Of a DNA stretch of 11,897 nt, positions 1-7,138 are shown in pieces. Within the stretch, counting starts at the first letter, position 1. The number at the start of each line of letters is the position of its first letter. A program made the translations under genes and the position numbers. The notes below the pieces were generated by a model. That model searched no databases. It had not been told where the DNA came from and saw only the letters and a program-made list of their open reading frames with translations. This DNA comes from Hyphomicrobiales bacterium (GTDB lineage Bacteria > Pseudomonadota > Alphaproteobacteria > Rhizobiales > Devosiaceae): the NCBI GenBank assembly GCA_015487985.1, contig WFOP01000352.1, forward strand, positions 1 through 11,897. The letters are read 5' to 3'.

Positions 1-932
1 TCCCCATTTACAAGGGACTTCTGAAAAAACAGGTGGGGGCGGTTAAAGCCGTTGACGGTATCAGTTTTGATATTTTTGAAAGCGAAACACTGGGGCTGGT
101 TGGCGAAAGCGGATGCGGCAAATCCACCGTTGGGCGCTGTGTGTTGCGCCTCTATGACATTCTGGGGGGGTCTGTTGTTCTGGACGGGCAGGAAATTGCC
201 GATCTGAAGGGGCCTGAACTGCGCGCCAAACGCCCAGAAATGCAGATGATTTTTCAGGATCCGCAGGCCTGTTTGAATCCGCGCATGACCGTGGGCTCGA
301 TTATTGCGGAGCCATTGTACGAACACAAGAAAATGACCAAAGAGGAGCGCCGCGCCAAAGTGGCCGAACTCATGGATGCGGTGGGGCTGGCGCGCCGGTT
401 TGCCGACCGGTATCCGCATGAATTTTCTGGTGGCCAGCGCCAGCGTATCGGGATTGCCCGCGCCCTGGCGCTCAACCCCAAATTTATCGTATGTGACGAA
501 CCCATTGCCGCGCTTGACGTTTCAATTCAGGCGCAGGTGGTTAACCTGCTGGAGGACCTGCAGGAAAAACTGGGCCTGACTTATTTGTTCATCAGTCACG
601 ACCTGTCGATGGTGCGCCATCTGGCTGACCGTGTGGCGGTGATGTATCTGGGCCGTTTTGTTGAACTGGCCCCCAGCGAAACGCTCTATACCAAACCATT
701 ACACCCCTATACGCAGGCATTGCTCTCGGCGGTGCCCCATCCTGATCCCGCGCAGGCCGGAGATGTGGATCGCATCATTCTTGAGGGTGATGTCCCCAGC
801 CCGGCGAACCCGCCTTCAGGCTGTACCTTTCATACCCGCTGCCCACGGGCGGCGGATATATGCAAAAAAGAAGCTCCCAAGTGGCGCCAGATCGGCGAAA
901 ACCATTTCGGAGCCTGCCATTTAATCGACTAA
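1..932 (+). CDS. Peptide-type ABC importer ATPase, OppF/DppF-like (5' end cut by window)
   Basis: Cytoplasmic ATPase that powers an Opp/Dpp-type importer of peptides or similar solutes. The frame is open from the left edge (codons from nt 3, reading [10 protein letters not shown] before the GTG at 33), and this matches the usual 'FPI..G' start of the family, so the true start lies outside the window. Walker [10 protein letters not shown] is at about nt 102-128, the Q-loop FQDPQ follows, the ABC signature SGGQRQR is at 426-446, Walker B ends in CDEP near 500, and the switch His is in ISHD near 595. The C-terminal oligopeptide-transporter extension carries four cysteines (C-x5-C-x6-C, then one near the end) in about nt 816-925. 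All catalytic motifs are intact. The next gene, 55 nt downstream, encodes the binding protein, so this is one operon. A DppD-like partner ATPase is expected just upstream. The substrate cannot be told from sequence. Confidence 0.93.
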   Translation, partial: PIYKGLLKKQVGAVKAVDGISFDIFESETLGLVGESGCGKSTVGRCVLRLYDILGGSVVLDGQEIADLKGPELRAKRPEMQMIFQDPQACLNPRMTVGSIIAEPLYEHKKMTKEERRAKVAELMDAVGLARRFADRYPHEFSGGQRQRIGIARALALNPKFIVCDEPIAALDVSIQAQVVNLLEDLQEKLGLTYLFISHDLSMVRHLADRVAVMYLGRFVELAPSETLYTKPLHPYTQALLSAVPHPDPAQAGDVDRIILEGDVPSPANPPSGCTFHTRCPRAADICKKEAPKWRQIGENHFGACHLID

Positions 933-987
933 ATAAGATGCGGGCCAACCGCACACCCATAACCCAACCAACTCTGAGGAGAGTAAC

Positions 988-2700
988 ATGAAACTAACCC
1001 ATTTTGTAGCCGCATCGTTGAGCGTGGCGCTGATGTCCAGCTCGGCATTGGCCGGCTCTCACCTGGCCCAGGGCCGTGACGGCAATGTCAATATCATTTA
1101 TTGGCAGGCTGTATCCATTCTGAACCCGTTCCTGTCGGGTGGCACCAAAGATATTGATGCTTCCAATCTGATTCTGGAGCCATTGGCACGCTATGACCAG
1201 GACGGCAACATGATCCCCTGGCTGGCCACTGAAATTCCAACCGTTGAAAACGGTGGCGTTGCTGAAGATCTGACTTCGATTACCTGGAACATCACTCCGG
1301 GCATCAAATGGTCCGATGGCACCCCCCTCACCGCAGCCGACGTTGTTTTCACCGCTGAATACTGCATGAACGAAGATGGCGGCTGTCAACAGACAACATC
1401 ATTCTCGGATGTTGAATCAGTAGTGGCCGATGATGACCTGACTGTCACCGTAAAATTCTCCAAGCCCAAGCCCTTCCCTTATGGCCCGTTTGTTGGCGGC
1501 ACAAGCCCGATCATTCAGGCTGCCCAGTTTAAGGACTGCGTGGGTGCCGAGGCTCCAAACTGTACAGAACAGAACTTCAACCCCATTGGCACCGGACCAT
1601 TCAAAGTTGACGAATTCCGCGCCAATGACGTTGTGACAATGGTTGCAAACCCCAACTATCGTGACCCAAGCAAACCGGCTTTTGCCAGCCTGACCTTCAA
1701 AGGTGGTGGCGATGCGGCATCTGCGGCCCGGGCCGTTCTTGAAACCGGTGAATTTGATTACGCATGGAACCTGCAAATCGATCCGACTGTTTTGTCTGAT
1801 ATGGCTGCAGCGGGCAACGGCACTGTGATTTCAGCATTCGGTACTGCTGTTGAACGCTTGATGGTCAATATGACCAACCCATCCGCAGACCTTGGTGAAA
1901 AGCGTTCCACCCTTGAAGGCGGACCGCATCCATTCCTGAGCGATCCTGCTGTACGGCGTGCTCTGAGCATTGCCATCGACCGTGATCTGCTGGCTGAAGT
2001 CGGCTATGGCGCTGCGGGCACTGCGACCTGTAACGTGGTTCCGGCTCCGGCAATCTATGCTTCAGATGCCAATGACGAATGTCTGGTTCAGAATATCGAA
2101 CTGGCCAATCAGATTCTGGACGATGCAGGCTGGGCGCGTGGTGCTGATGGCATCCGTGAAAAAGACGGCGTTCGTCTTTCCATTCTTTATCAGACATCCA
2201 CCAACGCGGTGCGTCAGGATACTCAGGCGCTGATCAAACAGTGGTGGGCTGAAATCGGCGTAGAAACCGAACTGAAAAACATCGACGCTGCTGTATTCTT
2301 TGGTGGCGATCAGTCCAGCCCGGATACATTCCAGAAGTTCTATGCGGACATCGAAATGTATACCAACCTGTTTGATGGCACCGATCCGGAAGCCTATATG
2401 AACAGCTGGACCTGCGGGGAAATTCCTTCGCCGGAAAACAACTGGCTGGGGTCCAACATGCCGCGTTATTGTAATGCGGAATATGATGCGCTGGCCGCCG
2501 AACTTTCGGAAACAGCCGCCATTGAAGACCGTGCACGTATCGTGAGACAAATGAACGATATGCTGATGTCTGAAGGTGCAATGATTCCGTTGGTCCACCG
2601 TGGTCGCGTATCTGCACACGCCAATTCACTTAACGGTGTTATTCTGAACACCTGGGACAGTGAAACATGGAACGTTGCCGATTGGACACGCGGCGAATAA
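988..2700 (+). CDS. ABC transporter substrate-binding protein, family 5 (peptide/nickel type)
   Basis: Periplasmic receptor that delivers solute to the permeases encoded just downstream. The 570-residue length is normal for SBP_bac_5. Residues 1-22 form a signal peptide (Lys2, hydrophobic core, SALA end with a likely cut before Gly23); no lipobox Cys is present, so the protein is probably soluble. Family features include the NPF region near residue 46, 'IKWSDGTPLTAADVVF' at about 106-121, 'GTGPFK' near 201, and the C-terminal-lobe segment around 'ALSIAIDRD' (325-333). The mature protein has exactly eight cysteines in four local pairs: 126/133, 184/192, 348/365 and 476/495. This suggests four disulfides. 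The start is supported by GAGGAG at 976-981, six nt before the ATG. The ligand is not predictable; peptides are likely by family, but opines, sugars or metal chelates are also handled by family 5. Confidence 0.93.
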   Translation: MKLTHFVAASLSVALMSSSALAGSHLAQGRDGNVNIIYWQAVSILNPFLSGGTKDIDASNLILEPLARYDQDGNMIPWLATEIPTVENGGVAEDLTSITWNITPGIKWSDGTPLTAADVVFTAEYCMNEDGGCQQTTSFSDVESVVADDDLTVTVKFSKPKPFPYGPFVGGTSPIIQAAQFKDCVGAEAPNCTEQNFNPIGTGPFKVDEFRANDVVTMVANPNYRDPSKPAFASLTFKGGGDAASAARAVLETGEFDYAWNLQIDPTVLSDMAAAGNGTVISAFGTAVERLMVNMTNPSADLGEKRSTLEGGPHPFLSDPAVRRALSIAIDRDLLAEVGYGAAGTATCNVVPAPAIYASDANDECLVQNIELANQILDDAGWARGADGIREKDGVRLSILYQTSTNAVRQDTQALIKQWWAEIGVETELKNIDAAVFFGGDQSSPDTFQKFYADIEMYTNLFDGTDPEAYMNSWTCGEIPSPENNWLGSNMPRYCNAEYDALAAELSETAAIEDRARIVRQMNDMLMSEGAMIPLVHRGRVSAHANSLNGVILNTWDSETWNVADWTRGE

Positions 2701-2710
2701 TATAATAACT

Positions 2711-2735
2711 GGCCCCGCGTCTCTGGCGCGGGGTC
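2711..2735 (+). terminator. GC-rich stem-loop between binding-protein and permease genes
   Basis: The arms CCCCGCG (2713-2719) and CGCGGGG (2727-2733) pair perfectly around a 7-nt loop, and a G-U and a G-C pair extend the stem to nine. It begins 11 nt after the stop of the binding-protein gene and ends 34 nt before the permease start. Only a weak T-rich stretch follows (ATCTCTGTTTC), so it is a poor full terminator. By analogy with other binding-protein operons, it probably protects the upstream mRNA or partly attenuates transcription, so that receptor exceeds permease. Confidence 0.6.
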
Positions 2736-2769
2736 ATCTCTGTTTCAAGCTTATGTACCGAGGCGTTAA

Positions 2770-3798
2770 ATGCTGAATTATACCATCCGTCGTCTGATGT
2801 TTACGATCCCGACGCTTTTGTTCATTAGCTTTGTCATTTTTCTAATTCTGGACATGGCTCCAAATGACCCCACCGGCAACCTGCCCATGACCATCCCCCC
2901 CGAGGTGCGGGAAAAAATCCGGATCAGCCTTGGCCTGGATTCCCCCATGTATGTGCGTTACCTTTTGTGGTGCAAACAGTTTTTCATAAATGAACCCCTG
3001 AACCTGATCGGGGAATGGTTCAACGTATGTATCGGCGCCTGCGAAGACCGCCTGCGTGTGCGCAGCTGGGCCACCCGCAGCCCGGTTGTGGACCTGATTG
3101 CCGAACGTATGCCCCAGACCCTTTGGGTGGTTGGCATGTCCTATGTGGTGAGCATTGTCATTGCCCTGCCCATCGGCGTGATTTCCGCTTACAAGCAGTA
3201 TAGCTGGTTTGATCAGGTTGGTACTTTTGTTTCCATGGTCGGCTTTTCAATCCCCACATTTTTCACCGGCGTGATGCTGATCGTGATTTTTTCCGTATGG
3301 GTGCCCAATGACAGTATTTTCTGGCTGCCCTCAATTTATGACACGACCCATCAGGTAACGGATTGGCCCAGTTTCTGGTTCCAGATGCGCCAGATGGTGA
3401 TGCCGGTAATGGTGTTGGCGCTGTATAACGCGGCGCAGTTGAGCCGGTTTATGCGGGCCAGCATGCTGGACAATCTGTCACAGGATTATGTGCGCACTGC
3501 CCGGGCCAAGGGGCTGAAGGAAAAAACCGTATTGCTGGTGCATGTCCTGCGCAATTCAATGATTCCTGTTGTTACCGTTATCGCCCTTTCGGTGCCGCAG
3601 GTATTTGGCGGCGCCATCATTACCGAGCAGATTTTCAGAGTAAACGGGCTGGGACAATTGCTGATTATTGGCATTCAGGGCGCTGACATTCCGCTGGTAC
3701 AAACCCTGACCTTTGTCTTTGCCGTGCTGATTGTTTTATTTAATCTGGTTGCCGATATTTTGTATGGCCTGTTAGACCCGAGGATCCGTTATGACTAG
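2770..3798 (+). CDS. ABC transporter permease, DppB/OppB-like
   Basis: Inner-membrane subunit that forms half of the translocation channel. The 342 residues hold about six membrane segments (roughly 10-28, 113-140, 150-177, 208-226, 262-285, 310-335). The cytoplasmic EAA coupling loop is at about 238-262 (DYVRTARAKGL...), which docks on the ATPase. The N-terminal pattern 'RRLMFTIPTLLFISFVIFLI' and the C-terminal 'ADILYGLLDPRIRYD' are typical of the DppB group. The large first periplasmic loop (about 30-112) contains three cysteines (68, 87, 91), with the last two as C-x3-C. GAGG at 2760-2763 lies six nt before the ATG. The stop overlaps the start of the next permease by 8 nt (ATGACTAG), indicating translational coupling. 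Confidence 0.94.
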   Translation: MLNYTIRRLMFTIPTLLFISFVIFLILDMAPNDPTGNLPMTIPPEVREKIRISLGLDSPMYVRYLLWCKQFFINEPLNLIGEWFNVCIGACEDRLRVRSWATRSPVVDLIAERMPQTLWVVGMSYVVSIVIALPIGVISAYKQYSWFDQVGTFVSMVGFSIPTFFTGVMLIVIFSVWVPNDSIFWLPSIYDTTHQVTDWPSFWFQMRQMVMPVMVLALYNAAQLSRFMRASMLDNLSQDYVRTARAKGLKEKTVLLVHVLRNSMIPVVTVIALSVPQVFGGAIITEQIFRVNGLGQLLIIGIQGADIPLVQTLTFVFAVLIVLFNLVADILYGLLDPRIRYD

Positions 3799-4810
3799 TG
3801 CTGATAACACACAAGTTGAAGCCAAGAACCGCTCGCTCTGGGGCGATGTCTGGTCGCAGTTCCGCACCCACAAGGGCGCGATGCTGGGCATGATCGTGTT
3901 CGCAATTATTCTGTTCGGGGTAACTGCCGGGCCATTCCTGTGGAAAACAGACCCGCAATATCTGGATATCCGGGCCAAAAACACCTTCCCGATGGTCAGC
4001 TGTTTTTTCACTGGCTCACAAATGGCGCAATGTTTCACTGATCCCACTTCAATCAAGTTCTTTGATCCCGATGCAGAGGTGCTAGAGCGGATTAAGGTCA
4101 GTTGGGCGCACCCCATCGGCACCGATCAACTGGGCAGGGACCTGTTGGCACAACTGCTGCAGGGGGGCCGGGTATCGCTGGCGGTGGGCATGACAGCCAT
4201 GCTTTTGTCTTTGGTGCTGGGCACCGTGGTCGGGGTGGTTGCGGGCTATTTCAAACGTCTGGACGGGCCGCTGATGCGCGCAACCGATCTGTTTCTGGCC
4301 CTGCCCCTGCTCCCGCTTCTGCTGGTCATCATCATGCTGTTTCGCGATACGCTGCGAAATGCGTTTGGTCCGGAAACGGGGATATTTCTGCTGATTGTGT
4401 TTATCATCGGCATCACCAGTTGGATGCAAACGGCACGTATTGTGCGCGGGGATGTTCTGGCCCTGAAGGAGCGCGAATTCATACTTGCGGCCAATTCCAT
4501 TGGCACCCCCTCAAACCGAATTATCACCCGCCATATTCTGCCCAATATCCTGTCCCCGATCATGGTATCGGCAACATTGGGGGTTGCCACCGCCATCATT
4601 ACCGAAAGTGCTCTGTCCTTTCTTGGCCTTGGGTTTCCCTCGGATTTCCCCACATGGGGGCGGCTGTTGTTTGATGGCACAACCTTTATCCAGCAGTCCC
4701 CTGCCCGCGTCATCTGGCCGGGTCTGGCGATTTCGCTGACGGTACTGAGTGTAAACTTCATTGGTGATGGCTTGCGCGATGCGCTGGATCCACGCATTAG
4801 AGGGCGCTAA
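3791..4810 (+). CDS. ABC transporter permease, DppC/OppC-like
   Basis: Second channel subunit of the same importer, 339 residues. A cytoplasmic N-terminus ('WSQFRTHKGAMLG', the OppC_N pattern) precedes the first membrane segment at about 31-50. A periplasmic loop (51-125) holds two cysteines, 71 and 81, and the family motif 'HPIGTDQLGRDLL' (107-119). The transport domain follows, with the EAA loop at about 227-252 (REFILAANSIG...RHILPN) and the terminal 'LRDALDPRIRGR'. The start is supported by GAGGA at 3780-3784, six nt before the ATG, and by the 8-nt overlap with the preceding permease. It is the last gene of the operon; the next gene is convergent. Confidence 0.94.
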   Translation: MTSADNTQVEAKNRSLWGDVWSQFRTHKGAMLGMIVFAIILFGVTAGPFLWKTDPQYLDIRAKNTFPMVSCFFTGSQMAQCFTDPTSIKFFDPDAEVLERIKVSWAHPIGTDQLGRDLLAQLLQGGRVSLAVGMTAMLLSLVLGTVVGVVAGYFKRLDGPLMRATDLFLALPLLPLLLVIIMLFRDTLRNAFGPETGIFLLIVFIIGITSWMQTARIVRGDVLALKEREFILAANSIGTPSNRIITRHILPNILSPIMVSATLGVATAIITESALSFLGLGFPSDFPTWGRLLFDGTTFIQQSPARVIWPGLAISLTVLSVNFIGDGLRDALDPRIRGR

Positions 4811-4879
4811 GACAGCCCTGTTGATCTGATGTGAGGAAACAGCTTCGAGGTGATCGCAGAGCAGGCGAAGTATTATTTG

Positions 4880-4912
4880 CGCCCTTCCCCTGGGCGAACG
4901 CTGCACGGGGAA
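4880..4912. terminator. Possible bidirectional terminator in the convergent gap (weak)
   Basis: The gap 4811-5002 separates two converging genes. It contains two mutually exclusive short hairpins: CGCCC (4880-4884) with GGGCG (4892-4896), and TTCCCC (4885-4890) with GGGGAA (4907-4912). On the + strand the second is followed by TTTCGCTT, and on the - strand the first is followed by an A/T-rich stretch. Neither is a textbook terminator; the placement is the main argument. Nothing else coding is visible in the gap. Confidence 0.25.
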
Positions 4913-5002
4913 TTTCGCTTGGGGGCGTGTCGCATTTCCTGATTCAATATTATTCAATAAGCCGTTGATTTTGCGAGCATTCCTATTGTCCGCGCCAGAA
5001 AC

Positions 5003-6436
5003 CTAAACCCTTCCAAACTCATCCTCAATTCGAATAATGTCATCTTCGCCCAGATAAGATCCTGTTTGGACTTCTATCAGCTCAAGCAGAATTTTACCCG
5101 GATTAAACAATCGGTGGACGGCACCTTGAGGAATATAGATGCTTTCATTTTCACTCAAAATTACTGTCTTTTCATCAATCTGAACCTGCGCTGTGCCGCG
5201 CACCACAACCCAATGCTCCGATCGATGATGGTGCATCTGAAGCGAGATACGCTTGCCGGATTTTACAAACAGCCGCTTGACCTGAAACCGCTCGCCATCA
5301 AGTATTGAGGAATACCCTCCCCAGGGCCGATAGGTGGTCTTGTGGTTTTCTGTCAAGGCCATGGTCTTGGGATTGTTCTGAAGGCCCTTTACGATATCCC
5401 CCACCTTTTGAGTATCGGGAAGCTGGCCGACATAAATTGCGTCCTCACTGGCGACCACGACGATATTTTCAAGGCCGTCAACCGCAACATGATGCTTTTC
5501 GGATATCACCAGGGATGATCTGGTATTGCTCAGGGTCGTTGGACCACGCTGCAGGTTATCCTTGTCATCAAGTTTGCCCGATTTCCAGACAGCGTTCCAT
5601 GACCCAAGATCGGACCATTCAATTGCTGTTGGCACAACCGTTGCGAGTTTGGTTTTTTCAAATATGGCATAGTCGGCGGAAATGTCAGGCGATTGAGCAA
5701 AGGAGTCTGGCTCCAGTCTGATAAAATCAAGGTCTTTTTTTGCCAGTTCAACGGAAGATTTCACAGTCTCGAACACCTCCGGCGCATAACGTTTGCATTC
5801 GCTTAAAAAAATCGCGGCGTTAAACAAAAACATGCCCGAGTTCCAGAAATATTCCCCGGATTCCAACAGCTCCTTTGCATGTTTTTCATCTGGTTTTTCC
5901 AGAAACCTGTCAACGGCACAGGCGCCGTTTTTTTCCATTTTGCCCGCCGCAATATAGCCAAACCCGGTTGCAGGTTCCGTGGGGGCAATACCAAAGGTTA
6001 CAAGGCGATTTTCATTTGCCGGGTTCAGCGCGACTTTTATGGCCTCCAAATAGGCCTCATCAACCTCTATTTCATGATCAGAGGGCAGAACAAAAACAGT
6101 TTGATTATGTTGACTTGCTTCCAACAGCAAGCAGGCAGCCGTAATTGCGGGCGCGGTATTGCGCGCAACTGGCTCCAGCAATATTTCCTCCAGTTGCACA
6201 CCACATTCCAACGCCTGCTCGGCGACCAGAAACCGATAATCCTGATTGGTCACAACTATCGGGGCCTTGTATATTTGAGGATCGGATACCCTTTTGAGCG
6301 TATGCTGGAACAAGCTTAGTTCTCCGGTGAACGCAAGGAACTGCTTGGGTCGTGAAGAACGCGACATCGGCCAAAGTCTGGTTCCTTTGCCCCCGGCAAG
6401 AATGATTGGCACAATCAAATTTTGCGACCTGTTCAT
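5003..6436 (-). CDS. manC: Bifunctional mannose-1-phosphate guanylyltransferase / mannose-6-phosphate isomerase
   Basis: Makes GDP-mannose from mannose-1-phosphate and GTP, and in the type II (AlgA/ManC/XanB) fusion also interconverts fructose-6-P and mannose-6-P. It is a cytosolic step feeding exopolysaccharide, O-antigen or GDP-fucose synthesis. The nucleotidyltransferase signature LAGGKGTRLWPMSR is at residues 13-26 with PKQF at 30-33, followed by FLEKPD, WNSGMF and EWSDLGSW. The C-terminal cupin isomerase domain starts near RPWGG and contains the metal-binding-type motif QMHHHRSEHW and 'PQGAVHR'. I chose the ATG at 6436 (477 residues) because GGGGGA (6446-6451) sits 9 nt upstream; a GTG at 6457 would add seven residues and has a poorer ribosome site. 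It stands alone: no other sugar-nucleotide gene is in view. Its base composition looks more AT-rich than the flanking operons. Confidence 0.93.
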   Translation of the reverse strand: MNRSQNLIVPIILAGGKGTRLWPMSRSSRPKQFLAFTGELSLFQHTLKRVSDPQIYKAPIVVTNQDYRFLVAEQALECGVQLEEILLEPVARNTAPAITAACLLLEASQHNQTVFVLPSDHEIEVDEAYLEAIKVALNPANENRLVTFGIAPTEPATGFGYIAAGKMEKNGACAVDRFLEKPDEKHAKELLESGEYFWNSGMFLFNAAIFLSECKRYAPEVFETVKSSVELAKKDLDFIRLEPDSFAQSPDISADYAIFEKTKLATVVPTAIEWSDLGSWNAVWKSGKLDDKDNLQRGPTTLSNTRSSLVISEKHHVAVDGLENIVVVASEDAIYVGQLPDTQKVGDIVKGLQNNPKTMALTENHKTTYRPWGGYSSILDGERFQVKRLFVKSGKRISLQMHHHRSEHWVVVRGTAQVQIDEKTVILSENESIYIPQGAVHRLFNPGKILLELIEVQTGSYLGEDDIIRIEDEFGRV

Positions 6437-6549
6437 ACTGGAATTTCCCCCAAACACTTATCCCTTTTTCCATACAAACCATTACATCAATTAAAATTTG
6501 TTCTGTCTGCCCAATGGTGCCGGTTTCCCCATAAACCCGCAGCGGCATA

Positions 6550-6564
6550 TGCAAACGGTTTGCA
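6550..6564. promoter_or_regulatory. Perfect 15-nt palindrome, candidate operator upstream of manC
   Basis: TGCAAACGGTTTGCA has 7-nt arms that are exact reverse complements around a single G. It lies 114 nt upstream of the manC ATG and about 55 nt upstream of the -10-like element. LacI-family operators are commonly palindromes of this size with a central CG. The word TGCAAAC recurs at 6631-6637 and 7109-7115 in the same gap. The symmetry is seen directly; repressor binding is inferred. Confidence 0.4.
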
Positions 6565-6795
6565 CTGGCTTGTCAGGAATAATGCTGATGTATACAGGGA
6601 CATGAAAAACAACTTCCAATTCCCGATTGGTGCAAACAGGCTGGTATTATCCTGCCGGCGCCCTGCACTGCCAAAATTCGATTCCGGTTCGCTCCCGATT
6701 TTATTCGCCGGGCACTCTAAAAACCAAATTTTATAACAACTCACATAAATTTTCTATACTTTACCGAGACTTACCAAACTGACACGAATCATCTT

Positions 6796-6950
6796 CAGGT
6801 ATCAGCCTTGAAGAATGTGGCGATTAAAGCAGCAGGCCTGAGCCATCTCCGCCAAGTAACCAAAAGGTTGCCTGCCGATAATCCGGGCGTCTCATCGGAA
6901 TCGCGAGTGAAAAAAGTTGGCGCGAGATCAAAAAATTGGCGATGGAATTG
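6796..6950 (+). pseudogene. Remnant of a LacI-family repressor DNA-binding domain
   Basis: One frame from 6796 reads QVSALKNVAIKAAGLSH, then NPGVSSESRVKK at 6880-6915. These resemble the LacI helix-turn-helix pattern 'V(S/T)LKDVA..AGVSH.TVSRALNDNPGVSEETR'. The stretch between (LRQVTKRLPAD) keeps the Val of 'TVSRAL' but has one extra residue on each side. The frame then breaks, and the next frame reads EIKKLAMEL (6924-6950), matching the 'IKKLAEELGYRP' that normally follows. No start codon, ribosome site or effector-binding domain is visible. The gene could therefore only be a decayed 5' fragment. The match is by eye and imperfect (three extra residues, frameshift), so chance similarity remains possible. 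Confidence 0.4.
6904..6941 (+). repeat. 19-nt imperfect tandem direct repeat
   Basis: Copy one is 6904-6922 and copy two is 6923-6941. Both begin CGAG, carry an A-tract in the middle and end TTGGCG, and 15 of 19 positions agree. A 19-nt unit is not a multiple of three, so such a duplication would break a reading frame. It falls where the LacI-like frame shifts. Confidence 0.5.
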
Positions 6951-7138
6951 AGGCCGTTATCGTGGTTTTTCGGTGAAGGTACCAATGGTTTTCCCGTCCT
7001 TGCCCTTCAAAGAGGAAATATTCTTTCAAAAAATCAATGCGCACTTAATATGTGAATCCAGCACCGGGAGTCTCTTGAGATAATACCTTGTTGCGTTGGC
7101 TGAACTTATGCAAACCAAAGCCGAAATCTATAACTGTA

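Larger units (their letters stand above)
6437..7138. other. Long gene-free region between two - strand genes, with decayed sequence
   Basis: About 700 nt lie between the sugar-nucleotide gene and the phosphatase-kinase gene. No open frame has a convincing start, ribosome site and protein character. It holds the promoter region of the sugar-nucleotide gene (A/T-rich, with a -10-like TTTAAT on the - strand at 6490-6495 but no good -35), a 15-nt palindrome, two half-site copies of the same word, and a likely LacI-type pseudogene fragment, each listed separately. No clear terminator for the phosphatase-kinase gene was seen in 7000-7138. The overall look is of a region eroded after gene loss. Confidence 0.6.

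Noticed and set aside
939..953. Small hairpin TGCGG/CCGCA between the ATPase and receptor genes
   Set aside because: Five-pair stem without a T-tract; too weak to list as a terminator or regulatory site.
2062..2619. 185-residue - strand open frame inside the receptor gene
   Set aside because: Shadow frame opposite a clear family 5 binding-protein gene; no family features of its own.
4942..4959. Direct repeat ATTCAATA-TT-ATTCAATA in the convergent gap
   Set aside because: Only two short A/T-rich copies with no flanking inverted repeats or element; likely chance.
6602..6736. 44-codon + strand frame starting ATG AAA AAC AAC
   Set aside because: No clear ribosome site before the ATG and no family resemblance; it is part of a longer chance opening from 6422.
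6487..6744. 85-residue open frame on the - strand upstream of manC
   Set aside because: No ribosome site or recognisable protein pattern, and it covers the palindrome and likely promoter region of manC; it reads as chance.
6731..6760. TTATAA and TATACT spaced 18 nt apart on the + strand, resembling a promoter for the LacI-like remnant
   Set aside because: The -35 match is poor and the stretch is simply A/T-rich; not enough to call.
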